A stretch of DNA of 64,000 bases from Sideroxydans lithotrophicus ES-1. Lineage in GTDB: Bacteria > Pseudomonadota > Gammaproteobacteria > Burkholderiales > Gallionellaceae. The stretch lies in the NCBI RefSeq assembly GCF_000025705.1, contig NC_013959.1, positions 1,727,063 through 1,791,062 on the forward strand, given 5' to 3'. The stretch's first letter is position 1; every line of letters starts with the position of its first letter. This document shows positions 8,135-17,940 of this stretch, one piece after another. The translations under genes were made by a program, and so were the position numbers. Under the pieces are notes generated by a model. That model was not told the DNA's origin. It ran no database searches and worked only from the letters and a program-made list of their open reading frames with translations.

Positions 8135-8659
8135 TTACAGCAAGGTACGAATCTCAAAATTCATGTGTTCCAGGTCGCCGAGTATCCAGGTCGGACTGGC
8201 AATCACGCCCGGGGCATCGATACCTGCGACCGAGCCGGGATTGACCAGCCAGCTTTGACCGCCACTGATGTTGGTTTGCTTGCCGACATGAGCGGTATGG
8301 CTGTGTCCATGGCAAACCAGATCATACGCGCCGGTACAGGCAAAGGCATGGCCATGGTGCGGCATATGTGTGACAAAGATCTTGCGTCCGCCGAATTCCA
8401 GTTCGGCCTCCTGTCCATGGTAGGTAAACAACCTGTCCGACTTGGCCATCATGCGATATAGCGCTGCGACATCGCCGATATTGTTTCCATGTACGGCGTG
8501 AATGGGTATACCGAGTTTGAGAGAGGCTCTCAGTGTGTTGACGCCAATCAGGTCGCCGCAATGGATCACGGCTTTTGCACCCAAAGTCTGCGCTTCCACG
8601 ATCGCCTCCACGAGGGGGGCGGAGCGGTCATGGCTATCTGAAACGATGCATATCTTCAT
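8135..8659 (-). CDS. YfcE/MJ0936-type metallophosphodiesterase
   Basis: A 174-residue phosphodiesterase with the full calcineurin-like metal set in order: VSDSHD, HCGDL, HGNN, THMPHHGH and CHGHSHT. Family members hydrolyse phosphodiesters such as bis-pNPP, or 2',3'-cNMP, in the cytoplasm. The ATG at 8659 is chosen because family members begin MKICIVSDSHD; an in-frame ATG at 8692 would add 11 residues. It ends 36 bp before the qmoA remnant on the same strand. The real substrate is unknown. Confidence 0.88.
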   Translation of the reverse strand: MKICIVSDSHDRSAPLVEAIVEAQTLGAKAVIHCGDLIGVNTLRASLKLGIPIHAVHGNNIGDVAALYRMMAKSDRLFTYHGQEAELEFGGRKIFVTHMPHHGHAFACTGAYDLVCHGHSHTAHVGKQTNISGGQSWLVNPGSVAGIDAPGVIASPTWILGDLEHMNFEIRTLL

Positions 8660-8940
8660 AGCCTTGGTTATGTCGCCAAGATTGCGTGACATTAGGCAGA
8701 ATTCGTTCTCCCAGTGTCTATAACCACATCGGGTGGGGGGTACTATAGCCCTGATGGGGTAGCGTGGATAAATCGACCGTCGTTGTGTTGATATTGAGAT
8801 GTTTTATTGATATTAAGGTCAAAGCGGAATACCCTTACGCTTCATCCAGGATGGTCAGGCACATCTGATACAGACATACTCGACAGGGCTTCAGGACATT
8901 GATTTTCCTGAAGACCAAACCGGAGTAGGAAGGCTACGGC

Positions 8941-10164
8941 ATGAGCAGAAAGATAAAGTTGATTGAGGAATCGGACAACGTGGCGTTCTACTGGACGCGC
9001 GATCCTGAGTTCGTCCTTCCTGGCAAGAACGGCGGGCTGGACACCTGCGTAGAACAGGAGTTCGCCACTGCCCGAAGCAACGATCTCAAGACACTGCTGA
9101 ACTCCTTTCTGGAAACTGCCATCGGTTTCATCAAAGCTCGGGCCTGTGTTGTACGCGTCTTGTTACCCGACGAACAAACCCTGCAACTCATCAGCGCCGT
9201 AGGATTGACCGGCGAAGAACTGGAAGCCGAACGCATCGTCGAACTGGCCTGCGAAGATTGCGGCAAGGATGCCTTCAAACACGGGCTCTGTTCCTCCGAT
9301 GTCGAAACCTGCGTAACACGGCATGGTGACCGTCCCCATCGGCAGTTCCGCTCGGTCATTTCCATCCCGCTGGAAAGTCGCAACTCCCCCGAGGCCATGC
9401 TGGGCGTTTTCACCCTGTTTTTTGACACCCCGCAATCGACTTCTGGAAATGCAGCAGAAATGGCGGTCAGTTTCGCCGATCTGTTGGGCACACTGCTCGA
9501 ACACATCAAAGCCACCCGGGAAGCCAAGCGCGAAGAGTTATTGAAGGAGCGCCAATCGATCGCCAACGAAATCCATGATTCACTGGCTCAGACGCTGAAT
9601 TACGCGCGCATGAACACGACCCTGTTGAGCGACGCGGTACGCAACAACAATGAAGTGATGGCGACCAAATATACGCGCGATATCGATGAGGCACTGGAGA
9701 TAGGACAAAAAACAGTGCGCACCCTGATAACGGATTTCCGCAGCGATATGGATCCAGCTGGGCTATTGCAGGCATTGCAGACGCTGTCCGAACAGTTCCG
9801 CCGGCAGCACAATATCGTGCTTCACTGCTCCATCCGGGTAGCCGACCTCGATCTGCCCCTGGAACATGAGATACAGGCTTATCACATCGTGCGTGAAGCG
9901 CTCTCCAACATCGCAAAACATTCAAATGCGAGCCATGCCCGACTGATCGTCGACCACCTTTGCGGTTATTATGTTTTTACCGTCGAAGACAACGGCGTTG
10001 GAACCTTTTCTCCTGTGGAAGGCCATTACGGAATCATCATCATGCGTGAACGCGCACAGCGCATCGGTGGCGAGATCAAAGTAGAAAGCACCAAAGGGTT
10101 AGGAACATGCGTACAATTATTCTTCCCTGAACCCGGGACGAACTGGAGGACAGCGCATGCCTGA
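8941..10164 (+). CDS. GAF-domain sensor histidine kinase, NarX/NreB type
   Basis: A 407-residue soluble kinase. A GAF domain (about 45-190) is followed by a HisKA_3 dimerisation domain with NEIHDSLAQ (phospho-acceptor H212) and an HATPase domain with ALSNIAKHSN, VEDNGVG and IMRERAQRIGG. There are no transmembrane helices, so the signal is cytoplasmic. The GAF domain has four clustered cysteines (C104, C107, C117, C124) that could sense redox state or bind metal. It overlaps the response regulator gene by 8 bp. AGGAAGG precedes the ATG. The 248-bp upstream region has a direct repeat TTGATATT at 8788 and 8807, but I see no convincing promoter. Confidence 0.92.
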   Translation: MSRKIKLIEESDNVAFYWTRDPEFVLPGKNGGLDTCVEQEFATARSNDLKTLLNSFLETAIGFIKARACVVRVLLPDEQTLQLISAVGLTGEELEAERIVELACEDCGKDAFKHGLCSSDVETCVTRHGDRPHRQFRSVISIPLESRNSPEAMLGVFTLFFDTPQSTSGNAAEMAVSFADLLGTLLEHIKATREAKREELLKERQSIANEIHDSLAQTLNYARMNTTLLSDAVRNNNEVMATKYTRDIDEALEIGQKTVRTLITDFRSDMDPAGLLQALQTLSEQFRRQHNIVLHCSIRVADLDLPLEHEIQAYHIVREALSNIAKHSNASHARLIVDHLCGYYVFTVEDNGVGTFSPVEGHYGIIIMRERAQRIGGEIKVESTKGLGTCVQLFFPEPGTNWRTAHA

Positions 10165-10864
10165 TGAATTGAAGATCGTACTAGTAGATGACCAAAGCCT
10201 GTGTCGACGCGGACTGAGCGAACTGCTTTCGCGCTGTTACGGCTTCAATGTGCTTGGCGCCGTCGGCACCATCGAGGATCTGCGCTCACTGATCAAGGAA
10301 CAGCCAGACCTGCTGGTAGTGGACCTGCGCATGAAACCGATGGACGGACTGGCCATGATTGAGCAGTTGCGCAAGGAAGGGTGCGATATCCCCGCAGTAT
10401 TGCTGACCATGAGCGATTCTGAAGTGGATCTGGGAAATGCGATACGCGCCGGGGTACGCGGCTACCTGCTCAAGGATATGGCGCCTGAAGAAGTGGTAGA
10501 TGCCATTCGCCGCGTAGCTGCCGGCGAACTGGTAGTCGCACCGACCATGACTGTGAAGATGATCGACATGTTACGTGGCGATCAGTCAGGCCAGGAACCC
10601 AAGAACTCGCTCAAACTGCTGACCGAACGCGAACGCGAGATCCTGCAGTTGCTATCTCGCGGCGAAAGCAACAAGGCGATCGCACTCACTTTGTCGATCA
10701 GTTATGACACGGTAAAACAGCATGTGCGACACATCCTGAACAAACTCAATCTGTCATCGCGCGTAAAGGCAGCAGTACTGTTCGCCAAGGAACAGGGAAC
10801 GCCGGAAGAAGACGATACACAGTCGAGCAAACCCGTTGGATCCAAGCAACAAGGAAGTAGATAA
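10157..10864 (+). CDS. NarL/LuxR-family response regulator
   Basis: A 235-residue regulator. The receiver domain (1-120) shows the acidic pair in VLVDDQSL, the phospho-acceptor aspartate in LLVVDLRM and the lysine in YLLKDM. The C-terminal LuxR helix-turn-helix is LTEREREILQLLSRGESNKA. It is coupled to the histidine kinase gene upstream and followed 46 bp later by sqr, which suggests that the pair controls or is cotranscribed with sulfide oxidation. This regulatory link is inferred from position only. Confidence 0.93.
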   Translation: MPDELKIVLVDDQSLCRRGLSELLSRCYGFNVLGAVGTIEDLRSLIKEQPDLLVVDLRMKPMDGLAMIEQLRKEGCDIPAVLLTMSDSEVDLGNAIRAGVRGYLLKDMAPEEVVDAIRRVAAGELVVAPTMTVKMIDMLRGDQSGQEPKNSLKLLTEREREILQLLSRGESNKAIALTLSISYDTVKQHVRHILNKLNLSSRVKAAVLFAKEQGTPEEDDTQSSKPVGSKQQGSR

Positions 10865-10910
10865 ATCAGGAAATCGTTCCGTCAATCGATCTATACAAAG
10901 AGGAGAAAAC

Positions 10911-12182
10911 ATGGCACACATCGTCATTATGGGAGCAGGTCTGGGCGGCATGCCGGCAGCCTACGAGATGCGGGAAAAGCTGGACAAGAAGCATAAGGTA
11001 ACCGTCATCAACAACGGCGAGAATTTCCACTTTGTCCCTTCCAATCCCTGGGTCGGCGTTAAGTGGCGTGATCGCAATCAAATCGAATTTCCGGTGCGCA
11101 CCTACCTGGAGCGCAAGGGCATCGAATTCATCTCAACTGGGGTAAAACGCGTACATCCCGACCAGAACCAGCTGGAATTGAACGACGGCAAGACAGTGGA
11201 TTACGATTATCTGGTAATCGCTACCGGCCCCAAGCTGGCCTTCGAAGAAGTCGAAGGCCTTGGACCGCATGGCGGCCACACTTACTCCGTATGCCATGTC
11301 GATCACGCAATGAAATCGCATGACGTATGGGACGATTTCTGCAAGAAACCCGGCCCTATCGTGGTTGGCGCTGTGCAGGGAGCATCCTGCTTCGGCCCTG
11401 CCTACGAATATGCCTTCATCATGGAGACCGACCTGCGCAAACGCAAGCTGCGCGACAAGGTGCCGATGACCTTCGTGACCGCCGAACCCTATATCGGCCA
11501 CTTGGGTCTGGGAGGCGTAGGGGATTCCAATGGTATCCTCGAATCAGGCATGCGCGACAAACATATCAAGTGGATCTGCAATGCCAAGGTGACCAAGATC
11601 GAAGCAGGCAAGATGTATGTCACCGAACACGACGATATGGGCGTGGAGAAGAAAAAACACGAGCTGCCTTTCAGCTACAGCATGATGCTGCCCGCCTTCA
11701 AAGGCGTGGATGCCGTGTTCGGCATCGAAGGCCTGACCAACCCGCGCGGTTTCATCATCGTGGACAAGCACCAGCGCAATCCGAAATACAAGAACGTCTT
11801 CGCGGTAGGTGTCTGTGTTGCAATTCCTCCCGTAGAAGCCACTCCGGTTCCCTGCGGCACGCCCAAGACCGGTTATATGATCGAATCCATGGTGACCGCA
11901 ACTGTACACAATATCCACGCTGATCTGGACGGTACACCAGCCGACACCGAGGCAACCTGGAATGCAGTGTGTCTGGCCGACTTCGGCGAAAGCGGTGTTG
12001 CCTTCGTTGCGATACCGCAAATCCCGCCACGCAACGTGAACTGGTTCTCCGAAGGCAAGTGGGTGCATCTGGCCAAGGTCGCATTCGAGAAGTACTTCAT
12101 CCGCAAAATGAAAAAAGGCAATTCAGAACCGTTCTACGAAGGTAGCATCCTCAAAATGCTGGGCATCGAGAAACTGAAATAA
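10911..12182 (+). CDS. sqr: Sulfide:quinone oxidoreductase
   Basis: A 423-residue membrane-associated flavoprotein that oxidises sulfide to polysulfide and reduces quinone. The N-terminal MAHIVIMGAGLGGMPAAYEM is the FAD fold. Cysteines C128, C160 (GASCFGPAYEYAF) and C354 (NAVCLADFG) align with the three catalytic cysteines 128, 160 and 356 of the Acidithiobacillus ferrooxidans enzyme, as I recall that sequence. The C-terminal WVHLAKVAFEKYFIRKMK is the amphipathic membrane-binding end. The ATG at 10911 has AGGAG 5 bases upstream; a longer frame from 10836 lacks one. It follows a two-component pair. Confidence 0.95.
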   Translation: MAHIVIMGAGLGGMPAAYEMREKLDKKHKVTVINNGENFHFVPSNPWVGVKWRDRNQIEFPVRTYLERKGIEFISTGVKRVHPDQNQLELNDGKTVDYDYLVIATGPKLAFEEVEGLGPHGGHTYSVCHVDHAMKSHDVWDDFCKKPGPIVVGAVQGASCFGPAYEYAFIMETDLRKRKLRDKVPMTFVTAEPYIGHLGLGGVGDSNGILESGMRDKHIKWICNAKVTKIEAGKMYVTEHDDMGVEKKKHELPFSYSMMLPAFKGVDAVFGIEGLTNPRGFIIVDKHQRNPKYKNVFAVGVCVAIPPVEATPVPCGTPKTGYMIESMVTATVHNIHADLDGTPADTEATWNAVCLADFGESGVAFVAIPQIPPRNVNWFSEGKWVHLAKVAFEKYFIRKMKKGNSEPFYEGSILKMLGIEKLK

Positions 12183-12194
12183 GCGCCACCTTTG

Positions 12195-12223
12195 AAAAAA
12201 GCCCTGATCCCAGGGCTTTTTTT
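12195..12223 (+). terminator. Terminator after sqr
   Basis: AAGCCCTG pairs with CAGGGCTT around a 4-base loop and is followed by a T tract; the A tract on the left makes it potentially bidirectional. Confidence 0.85.
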
Positions 12224-12258
12224 GTCTTCAGCGACTCGGTCAACTGCAATTACTTGGC

Positions 12259-12290
12259 GAAAAAATAAAAAAGCCAGCTGATGCTGGCTT
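12259..12290 (-). terminator. Terminator after tRNA-Pro
   Basis: AAGCCAGC and GCTGGCTT form an 8-bp stem with a TGAT loop. On the minus strand the stem is followed by a T-rich run, so it terminates the pheST-ihfA-merR-tRNA transcript. Confidence 0.75.
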
Positions 12291-12318
12291 GTTTTATTCG
12301 GTAACCAATTGATTTAAT

Positions 12319-12395
12319 TGGTCGGGGCGGGGAGATTCGAACTCCCGACCCCTTGCACCCCATGCAAGTACGCTACCAGGCTGCGCTACGCCCCG
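12319..12395 (-). tRNA. tRNA-Pro (anticodon GGG)
   Basis: A 77-nt cloverleaf including an encoded CCA. The acceptor stem pairs CGGGGCG with CGCCCCG. The anticodon stem CTTGC/GCAAG encloses the loop ATGGGGT, giving anticodon GGG for proline CCC/CCU codons. The T arm holds GTTCGAATC. Confidence 0.97.
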
Positions 12396-12455
12396 AGGGC
12401 GCGAATTATAGCAGAGCTCTGTTCTTTCCTTAAAACTGTTTTTTAATTTTTACTG

Positions 12456-12824
12456 TCAAGCATGAAGTAGCGCAATGATCGCGCGCAGCTCGCGCTTGAA
12501 CATGCCCGCATCAAAAGCAGAAGCCATGGGAGCTGTTTTTTCTTCCTGGTTGATGGCATGCTGATCCAGACGGCTTCGTGCACCGCTGATGGTAAAACCT
12601 TCTTCGTAAAGCAATTGCCGGATACGCCGGATGAGCAGCACTTCGTGATGCTGGTAATAGCGGCGATTGCCGCCGCGCTTCACCGGTTTGAGTTGGGTAA
12701 ATTCCTGCTCCCAGTAGCGCAACACATGGGCCTTGACCCCACACAACTCGCTGACCTCACCGATGGTGAAGTAACGCTTGGCCGGAATCGGCGGTAAATC
12801 CGAATTAGCTACGTGGTGTTCCAT
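12456..12824 (-). CDS. MerR-family transcriptional regulator
   Basis: A 122-residue protein with an N-terminal MerR winged helix-turn-helix: [20 protein letters not shown] and then [26 protein letters not shown]. The effector region is short and lacks metal-binding cysteines, so the signal is unknown. It overlaps the end of ihfA by 20 bp, the standard pheST-ihfA-merR arrangement of beta- and gammaproteobacteria. tRNA-Pro follows in the same direction. Confidence 0.92.
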   Translation of the reverse strand: MEHHVANSDLPPIPAKRYFTIGEVSELCGVKAHVLRYWEQEFTQLKPVKRGGNRRYYQHHEVLLIRRIRQLLYEEGFTISGARSRLDQHAINQEEKTAPMASAFDAGMFKRELRAIIALLHA

Positions 12825-13113
12825 GATAGTTCTTTTCTACCATGCTCTTGAGCTTCTGGCTGGGGTGAAACGTCACCACACGGCGAGCGGTGATGGGAAT
12901 CTCTTCGCCGGTCTTGGGATTTCGGCCAGGGCGTTGTGGCTTGTCGCGCAATTGAAAATTGCCAAAGCCGGACAGCTTGACACTTTCGCCTTGCTCCAAC
13001 TGCATGCGTATCTCCTCAAAGAACGCCTCCACCATATCTTTTGCTTCACGCTTGTTCAGGCCAACTTTTTCGAACAGCAGATCGGCCAGTTCCGCCTTGG
13101 TCAATGTCGTCAT
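12805..13113 (-). CDS. ihfA: Integration host factor alpha subunit
   Basis: A 102-residue HU/IHF-type DNA-bending protein. The signature [20 protein letters not shown] is the beta-arm that inserts into the minor groove, and the N-terminal [23 protein letters not shown] is typical of IhfA. With IhfB it bends DNA in nucleoid organisation, recombination and promoter control. It starts 9 bp after pheT, in the conserved operon position. Confidence 0.97.
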   Translation of the reverse strand: MTTLTKAELADLLFEKVGLNKREAKDMVEAFFEEIRMQLEQGESVKLSGFGNFQLRDKPQRPGRNPKTGEEIPITARRVVTFHPSQKLKSMVEKNYHGTPRS

Positions 13114-13122
13114 ATTCCCCTC

Positions 13123-15477
13123 TTAAACTCGCAATTGCGCGCCCTTACGTTGCAACGCTGCAACCAGACGAGCCATGTTTTCTTCAATTTCGTTATCAGT
13201 CAGAGTTTTTTGAGTATCTTGCAATAACACACGGAATGCAAGGCTTTTTTTGCCTTGCTCCACACCTTTGCCGCGATATACATCGAACAATGCCAACTCG
13301 ACCACATTGGTCACTTTTTCTGCCCGCATCACATCTATAAGCGACTGTACCGTCATATTTTCATCAACCAATACAGCTATATCCCGTCGAACTGGCGGAA
13401 AGCGAGAAATGTCCGCCACTTTGGGAACGCAATTTTGGCTCAAAGCAGCAAGTTCGACTTCGAACCAAACTACAGACTGCGGCAGGTCGTATTGTTGTTG
13501 CCATTGCGGATGCAGTTCGCCGATCCAGCCGATATCCCGCCCATCCAGCAGAATGCGCGCCGAACGTCCTGGATGCGAAGCCGGGTGTTGCGCTGCCTGA
13601 AAGCTCAAGCTACTCGGCGCGAACAAGGCATCAATATCGCTTTTCACATCGTAAAAATCCACATCGCGCGCCGGAACACCCCATTGCTCCGCAACGGCAC
13701 CACCATAGGCCAATCCGGCCAAACGTTCATGCTGTACATAGCTGCCGGCCTCGGCAGCAAAACAGCCACCGATCTCGAACAGGCGTACGCGCGGCTGTTT
13801 ACGGGAAAGATTGGTACGCAAGCCACCCAGCAAGCCGCCCAGCAAGCTGCTGCGCATCACGCTCATCTGGCTGGCAATAGGGTTCTTCAAGGCGATCGGC
13901 GCGGTATTGCCGCACAGATCGCGTTCCCAATCGGCCTCGACAAAGGCGTAATTGATGGTTTCCTGATAATCGCGCAGCAACATGGTTTGACGCAGCTTCA
14001 CCAAAGGACGCAGGGCCTCGACCTGCGGCAATATCGTCATGCGCGCCTGGATCGGCGCTGGCTCGATGTTCTCGTAGCCGTGCACACGCGCGACTTCCTC
14101 GATCAGGTCTTCTTCGATGGCGATATCGAAACGATAGCTGGGTGGAGTTACCGAAAATTCATCGTCCTTCTGCTGGTACACCATGCCGAGCCGCGACAGT
14201 ATCTGTGCTATCTCGCTGGATTTCAGCGTCAAGCCCAACACCCGGTGCACCCGCGAGGTACGCAACCTTACCGGATGACGTGCGGGCAATGCGCCCTGCA
14301 CTTCCGTGGCGACACCGGCCTGGCCGCCACATATGTCGATGATCAATTGCGTGGCACGATCCAAGGCAAGCTGCGTTGCCGCGAAATCCACACCGCGCTC
14401 AAAACGATAGGCGGAATCCGAGCTGAAACCGAGCCGGCGTGATTTTCCCACAATCACTCCAGGTGAGAAAAATGCACTTTCCAGGAAAATGTCGGTGGTC
14501 GCATCGTCAACCGCGCTGTCCGCGCCGCCCATCACGCCAGCCAACGCTACGGGGTTCTTGTCGTCTGCGATCACCAGCATGTCATCCTGCAAATCGACCG
14601 TCTGCTCGTTCAATAACTTCAGGCTCTCGCCAGCACGGGCAAAACGCACCTCGATATCACCGTTCAGTTTGCCCAAGTCGAAGGCGTGCAACGGCTGCCC
14701 CAGTTCCAGCAGCACATAGTTGGTCACATCCACCAGCGCACTGATGCTGCGTAAACCGCAACGCTGCAGGCGCTGCACCATCCAGGCTGGAGTCATAGCC
14801 TTGGCATTCACTCCGGAAATCACCCGTCCGCTGTAACGCGGACACGCATCGGATGCCGCCACCTTGACCTTGCAGCCCTGATTTCCCGTTTGCTTAAAGA
14901 CAGTCTGCGGAATGGTTTGCAACGCTGCGCCCGTCAATGCCGAAACTTCGCGCGCGATGCCGTTCAGCGACAGGCAATCGCTGCGGTTAGGCGTGAGCTT
15001 CAGTGTGATCAGGTGATCGTCCAGATCGAGATGCTCGCGGATACTCTGGCCTACGACAGCATCATCGCTAAGCACCATCAATCCTGCGCTTTCCTCTGCC
15101 AGACCAAGCTCTTTCTCCGAACACATCATGCCGAAAGAGGCGATACCGCGCACCTTGGCCTGCTTGATCTCGATGCCGGGCAGCTTCGCGCCCACCAACG
15201 CACAGGGCGCTTTCATGCCCACAGTCACATTCCCCGCACCGCACACGATGTTCAGCGGCTCGGCCAGTCCGACGTCAACTGTCAGTACATTGAGTCGGTC
15301 CGCATCGGGATGTTTGTCTTTGGTCTTCACTTGCCCCACGACGACCTTTTCAAAGGCTGGCGCAACAGAAGTCATTTCCTCCACTTCCAGCCCGGCCATG
15401 GTCAGCAGATGCGATAACTCCTCGCTCGAAAGCTCTGGGTTCACGAAGGTACGCAACCAGGATTCAGAAAATTGCAT
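13123..15477 (-). CDS. pheT: Phenylalanyl-tRNA synthetase beta chain
   Basis: A 784-residue subunit of the tetrameric PheRS. Visible domains are the N-terminal tRNA-binding fold (about 40-150, VVGQVKTKDKHPDADRLNVL), the B3/B4 editing domain (200-400), B5 (about 400-470) and the C-terminal anticodon-binding FDX-ACB domain (FPPVRRDIAVLVDENMT..., last 90 residues). It edits Tyr-tRNA and binds the anticodon, while PheS catalyses aminoacylation. It is separated from pheS by 156 bp carrying three hairpins, longer than usual for this operon. Confidence 0.98.
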   Translation of the reverse strand: MQFSESWLRTFVNPELSSEELSHLLTMAGLEVEEMTSVAPAFEKVVVGQVKTKDKHPDADRLNVLTVDVGLAEPLNIVCGAGNVTVGMKAPCALVGAKLPGIEIKQAKVRGIASFGMMCSEKELGLAEESAGLMVLSDDAVVGQSIREHLDLDDHLITLKLTPNRSDCLSLNGIAREVSALTGAALQTIPQTVFKQTGNQGCKVKVAASDACPRYSGRVISGVNAKAMTPAWMVQRLQRCGLRSISALVDVTNYVLLELGQPLHAFDLGKLNGDIEVRFARAGESLKLLNEQTVDLQDDMLVIADDKNPVALAGVMGGADSAVDDATTDIFLESAFFSPGVIVGKSRRLGFSSDSAYRFERGVDFAATQLALDRATQLIIDICGGQAGVATEVQGALPARHPVRLRTSRVHRVLGLTLKSSEIAQILSRLGMVYQQKDDEFSVTPPSYRFDIAIEEDLIEEVARVHGYENIEPAPIQARMTILPQVEALRPLVKLRQTMLLRDYQETINYAFVEADWERDLCGNTAPIALKNPIASQMSVMRSSLLGGLLGGLRTNLSRKQPRVRLFEIGGCFAAEAGSYVQHERLAGLAYGGAVAEQWGVPARDVDFYDVKSDIDALFAPSSLSFQAAQHPASHPGRSARILLDGRDIGWIGELHPQWQQQYDLPQSVVWFEVELAALSQNCVPKVADISRFPPVRRDIAVLVDENMTVQSLIDVMRAEKVTNVVELALFDVYRGKGVEQGKKSLAFRVLLQDTQKTLTDNEIEENMARLVAALQRKGAQLRV

Positions 15478-15517
15478 ATCAGTTAAATTGCTTAGTGGTC
15501 GTTTTAGTTACGGCATA

Positions 15518-15600
15518 ACGCGGCCTTGCCGCATTAGCCTCCACTGACAACAACCCGCACGGGTTGTTGCGGCGCAGACTAACCAGCCGCAGGCTGGTTA
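15518..15600 (-). repeat. Three consecutive hairpins between pheS and pheT
   Basis: Three inverted repeats follow each other: GCGGC/GCCGC at 15520-15532, a perfect 10-bp CAACAACCCG/CGGGTTGTTG at 15548-15569, and AACCAGCC/GGCTGGTT at 15581-15599. None is followed by a T tract on the minus strand, so they look like mRNA-stabilising or processing structures, or a palindromic mobile element, and not terminators. Confidence 0.6.
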
Positions 15601-15633
15601 TGTCGTAGCCAAATATTCCACAGTTCTTTTTCA

Positions 15634-16688
<1,055 letters not shown>

Positions 16689-16702
16689 ATATTGCGTAAT
16701 AT

Positions 16703-17062
16703 TTACGCGCCGAGGCTGGCTTTGGCTTGTGCGACGATCTGCGAGAACGCAGCTTTGTCGAACACGGCCAGATCGGCCAGCACCTTGCGATCGATCTCGA
16801 TCGCGGCTTTTTTCAGCCCGTTCATGAACACGCTGTACGCCATACCTTGCTCACGCGCAGCCGCATTGATACGGGCAATCCACAGAGTGCGGAACTGGCG
16901 CTTGCGTTGACGACGGTCGCGGTAAGCATATTGACCCGCCTTCATCACCGCCTCTTTGGCGATACGGTAGACGCTGTTGCGACGGCCGCGGTAACCCTTG
17001 GCCAGATTCAGGACCTTCTTATGGCGCGCACGCGCCGTTACACCACGTTTAACTCTTGGCAT
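16703..17062 (-). CDS. rplT: 50S ribosomal protein L20
   Basis: A 119-residue basic protein with the L20 pattern [20 protein letters not shown] and [12 protein letters not shown]. It binds 23S rRNA and is needed for 50S assembly; in enterobacteria L20 also represses rpmI-rplT translation. It is in the conserved infC-rpmI-rplT order, 10 bp after rpmI. Confidence 0.98.
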   Translation of the reverse strand: MPRVKRGVTARARHKKVLNLAKGYRGRRNSVYRIAKEAVMKAGQYAYRDRRQRKRQFRTLWIARINAAAREQGMAYSVFMNGLKKAAIEIDRKVLADLAVFDKAAFSQIVAQAKASLGA

Positions 17063-17072
17063 TTTCTACTCC

Positions 17073-17270
17073 TTATGCGTAAGGCATCATGGCGCGAACA
17101 GACGCCGTGTTGGTTTCATGGACACCTGTCGACCCACGCAACTGGCGCTTGTTCTTGGTGGTTTTCTTGGTAAGGATGTGGCGCTTGAACGCTTGGCCGC
17201 GCTTGATGCTGCCACCGGCGCGGACGCTAAAACGCTTCTTCGCGCCGCTCTTGGTTTTCATCTTAGGCAT
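17073..17270 (-). CDS. rpmI: 50S ribosomal protein L35
   Basis: A 65-residue basic protein beginning [20 protein letters not shown], characteristic of L35. The 130-bp gap to infC has no gene but can form several stems, possibly the L20 operator region known in other proteobacteria; this was not modelled. Confidence 0.97.
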   Translation of the reverse strand: MPKMKTKSGAKKRFSVRAGGSIKRGQAFKRHILTKKTTKNKRQLRGSTGVHETNTASVRAMMPYA

Positions 17271-17400
17271 AACAACTCCATTTTATTTGATGACGCCGGG
17301 AGGTCCCTGACAGGAACACTTGAAAACCCGGAACCACTTGTCTGGGACTCTTTGTGCTGCCACCGCAGCGGCAAGTCCCTTGCTCCGCTGCAATGCAAAC

Positions 17401-17919
17401 TTATTTCTTCTTTGGGCCGAGCACCATCACCATCTGACGGCCTTCCATCTTCGGAAACTGCTCAACCACGCCATATTCGTCCAGATCACCCTTGATACGC
17501 TCGATCAGCTTCATGCCAATCTCCTGGTGCGCCATCTCGCGACCGCGGAAACGCAGAGTAATTTTCGTCTTGTCGCCGTCACCCAGAAACTTGATCAGAT
17601 TGCGCAACTTGATGTTGTAGTCGCCTTCGTCAGTACCCGGACGAAACTTGATCTCTTTGATTTGAACCTGTTTCTGCTTTAGCTTGGCTTCGTGCTGCTT
17701 CTTGGCTTCTGCGTACTTGAATTTGCCGATATCCATGATCCGGCAAACAGGCGGTTCCGCCAAAGGCGCGATCTCCACCAGATCCAGTTCCGCTTCGTCC
17801 GCCATGCGCAATGCTTCTGCAATTGCCACGACACCAACCTGCTCTCCCTCCGCGCCGATGAGTCGCACCTGGGGTGCTGTTATCTGCTCATTGATACGCT
17901 GCGACTTATCTTGTGCTAT
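17401..17919 (-). CDS. infC: Translation initiation factor IF-3, probable AUA start
   Basis: A 172-residue IF-3. The frame is open upstream of the first GTG (17868) and encodes [17 protein letters not shown], the conserved N-terminal part of IF-3. No ATG, GTG or TTG gives this N terminus. A GGAG at 17928-17931 is spaced 8 bases from an ATA codon at 17917-17919, so translation most likely starts at AUA. IF-3 discriminates against non-canonical start codons, and infC genes classically use one (AUU in E. coli) for negative autoregulation. It lies between thrS and rpmI. The domains are the N domain (1-75), a lysine-rich linker, and the C domain ending in VMVLGPKKK. Confidence 0.93.
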   Translation of the reverse strand: MAQDKSQRINEQITAPQVRLIGAEGEQVGVVAIAEALRMADEAELDLVEIAPLAEPPVCRIMDIGKFKYAEAKKQHEAKLKQKQVQIKEIKFRPGTDEGDYNIKLRNLIKFLGDGDKTKITLRFRGREMAHQEIGMKLIERIKGDLDEYGVVEQFPKMEGRQMVMVLGPKKK

Positions 17920-17940
17920 TGGAAATTCTCCATTAAAAAA

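Noticed and set aside
8788-8820. FNR/Anr-type binding site upstream of the histidine kinase
   Set aside because: The half-sites TTGAT and GTCAA are spaced 6 bases and not 4, so it is not a convincing FNR box; only a direct repeat TTGATATT remains.
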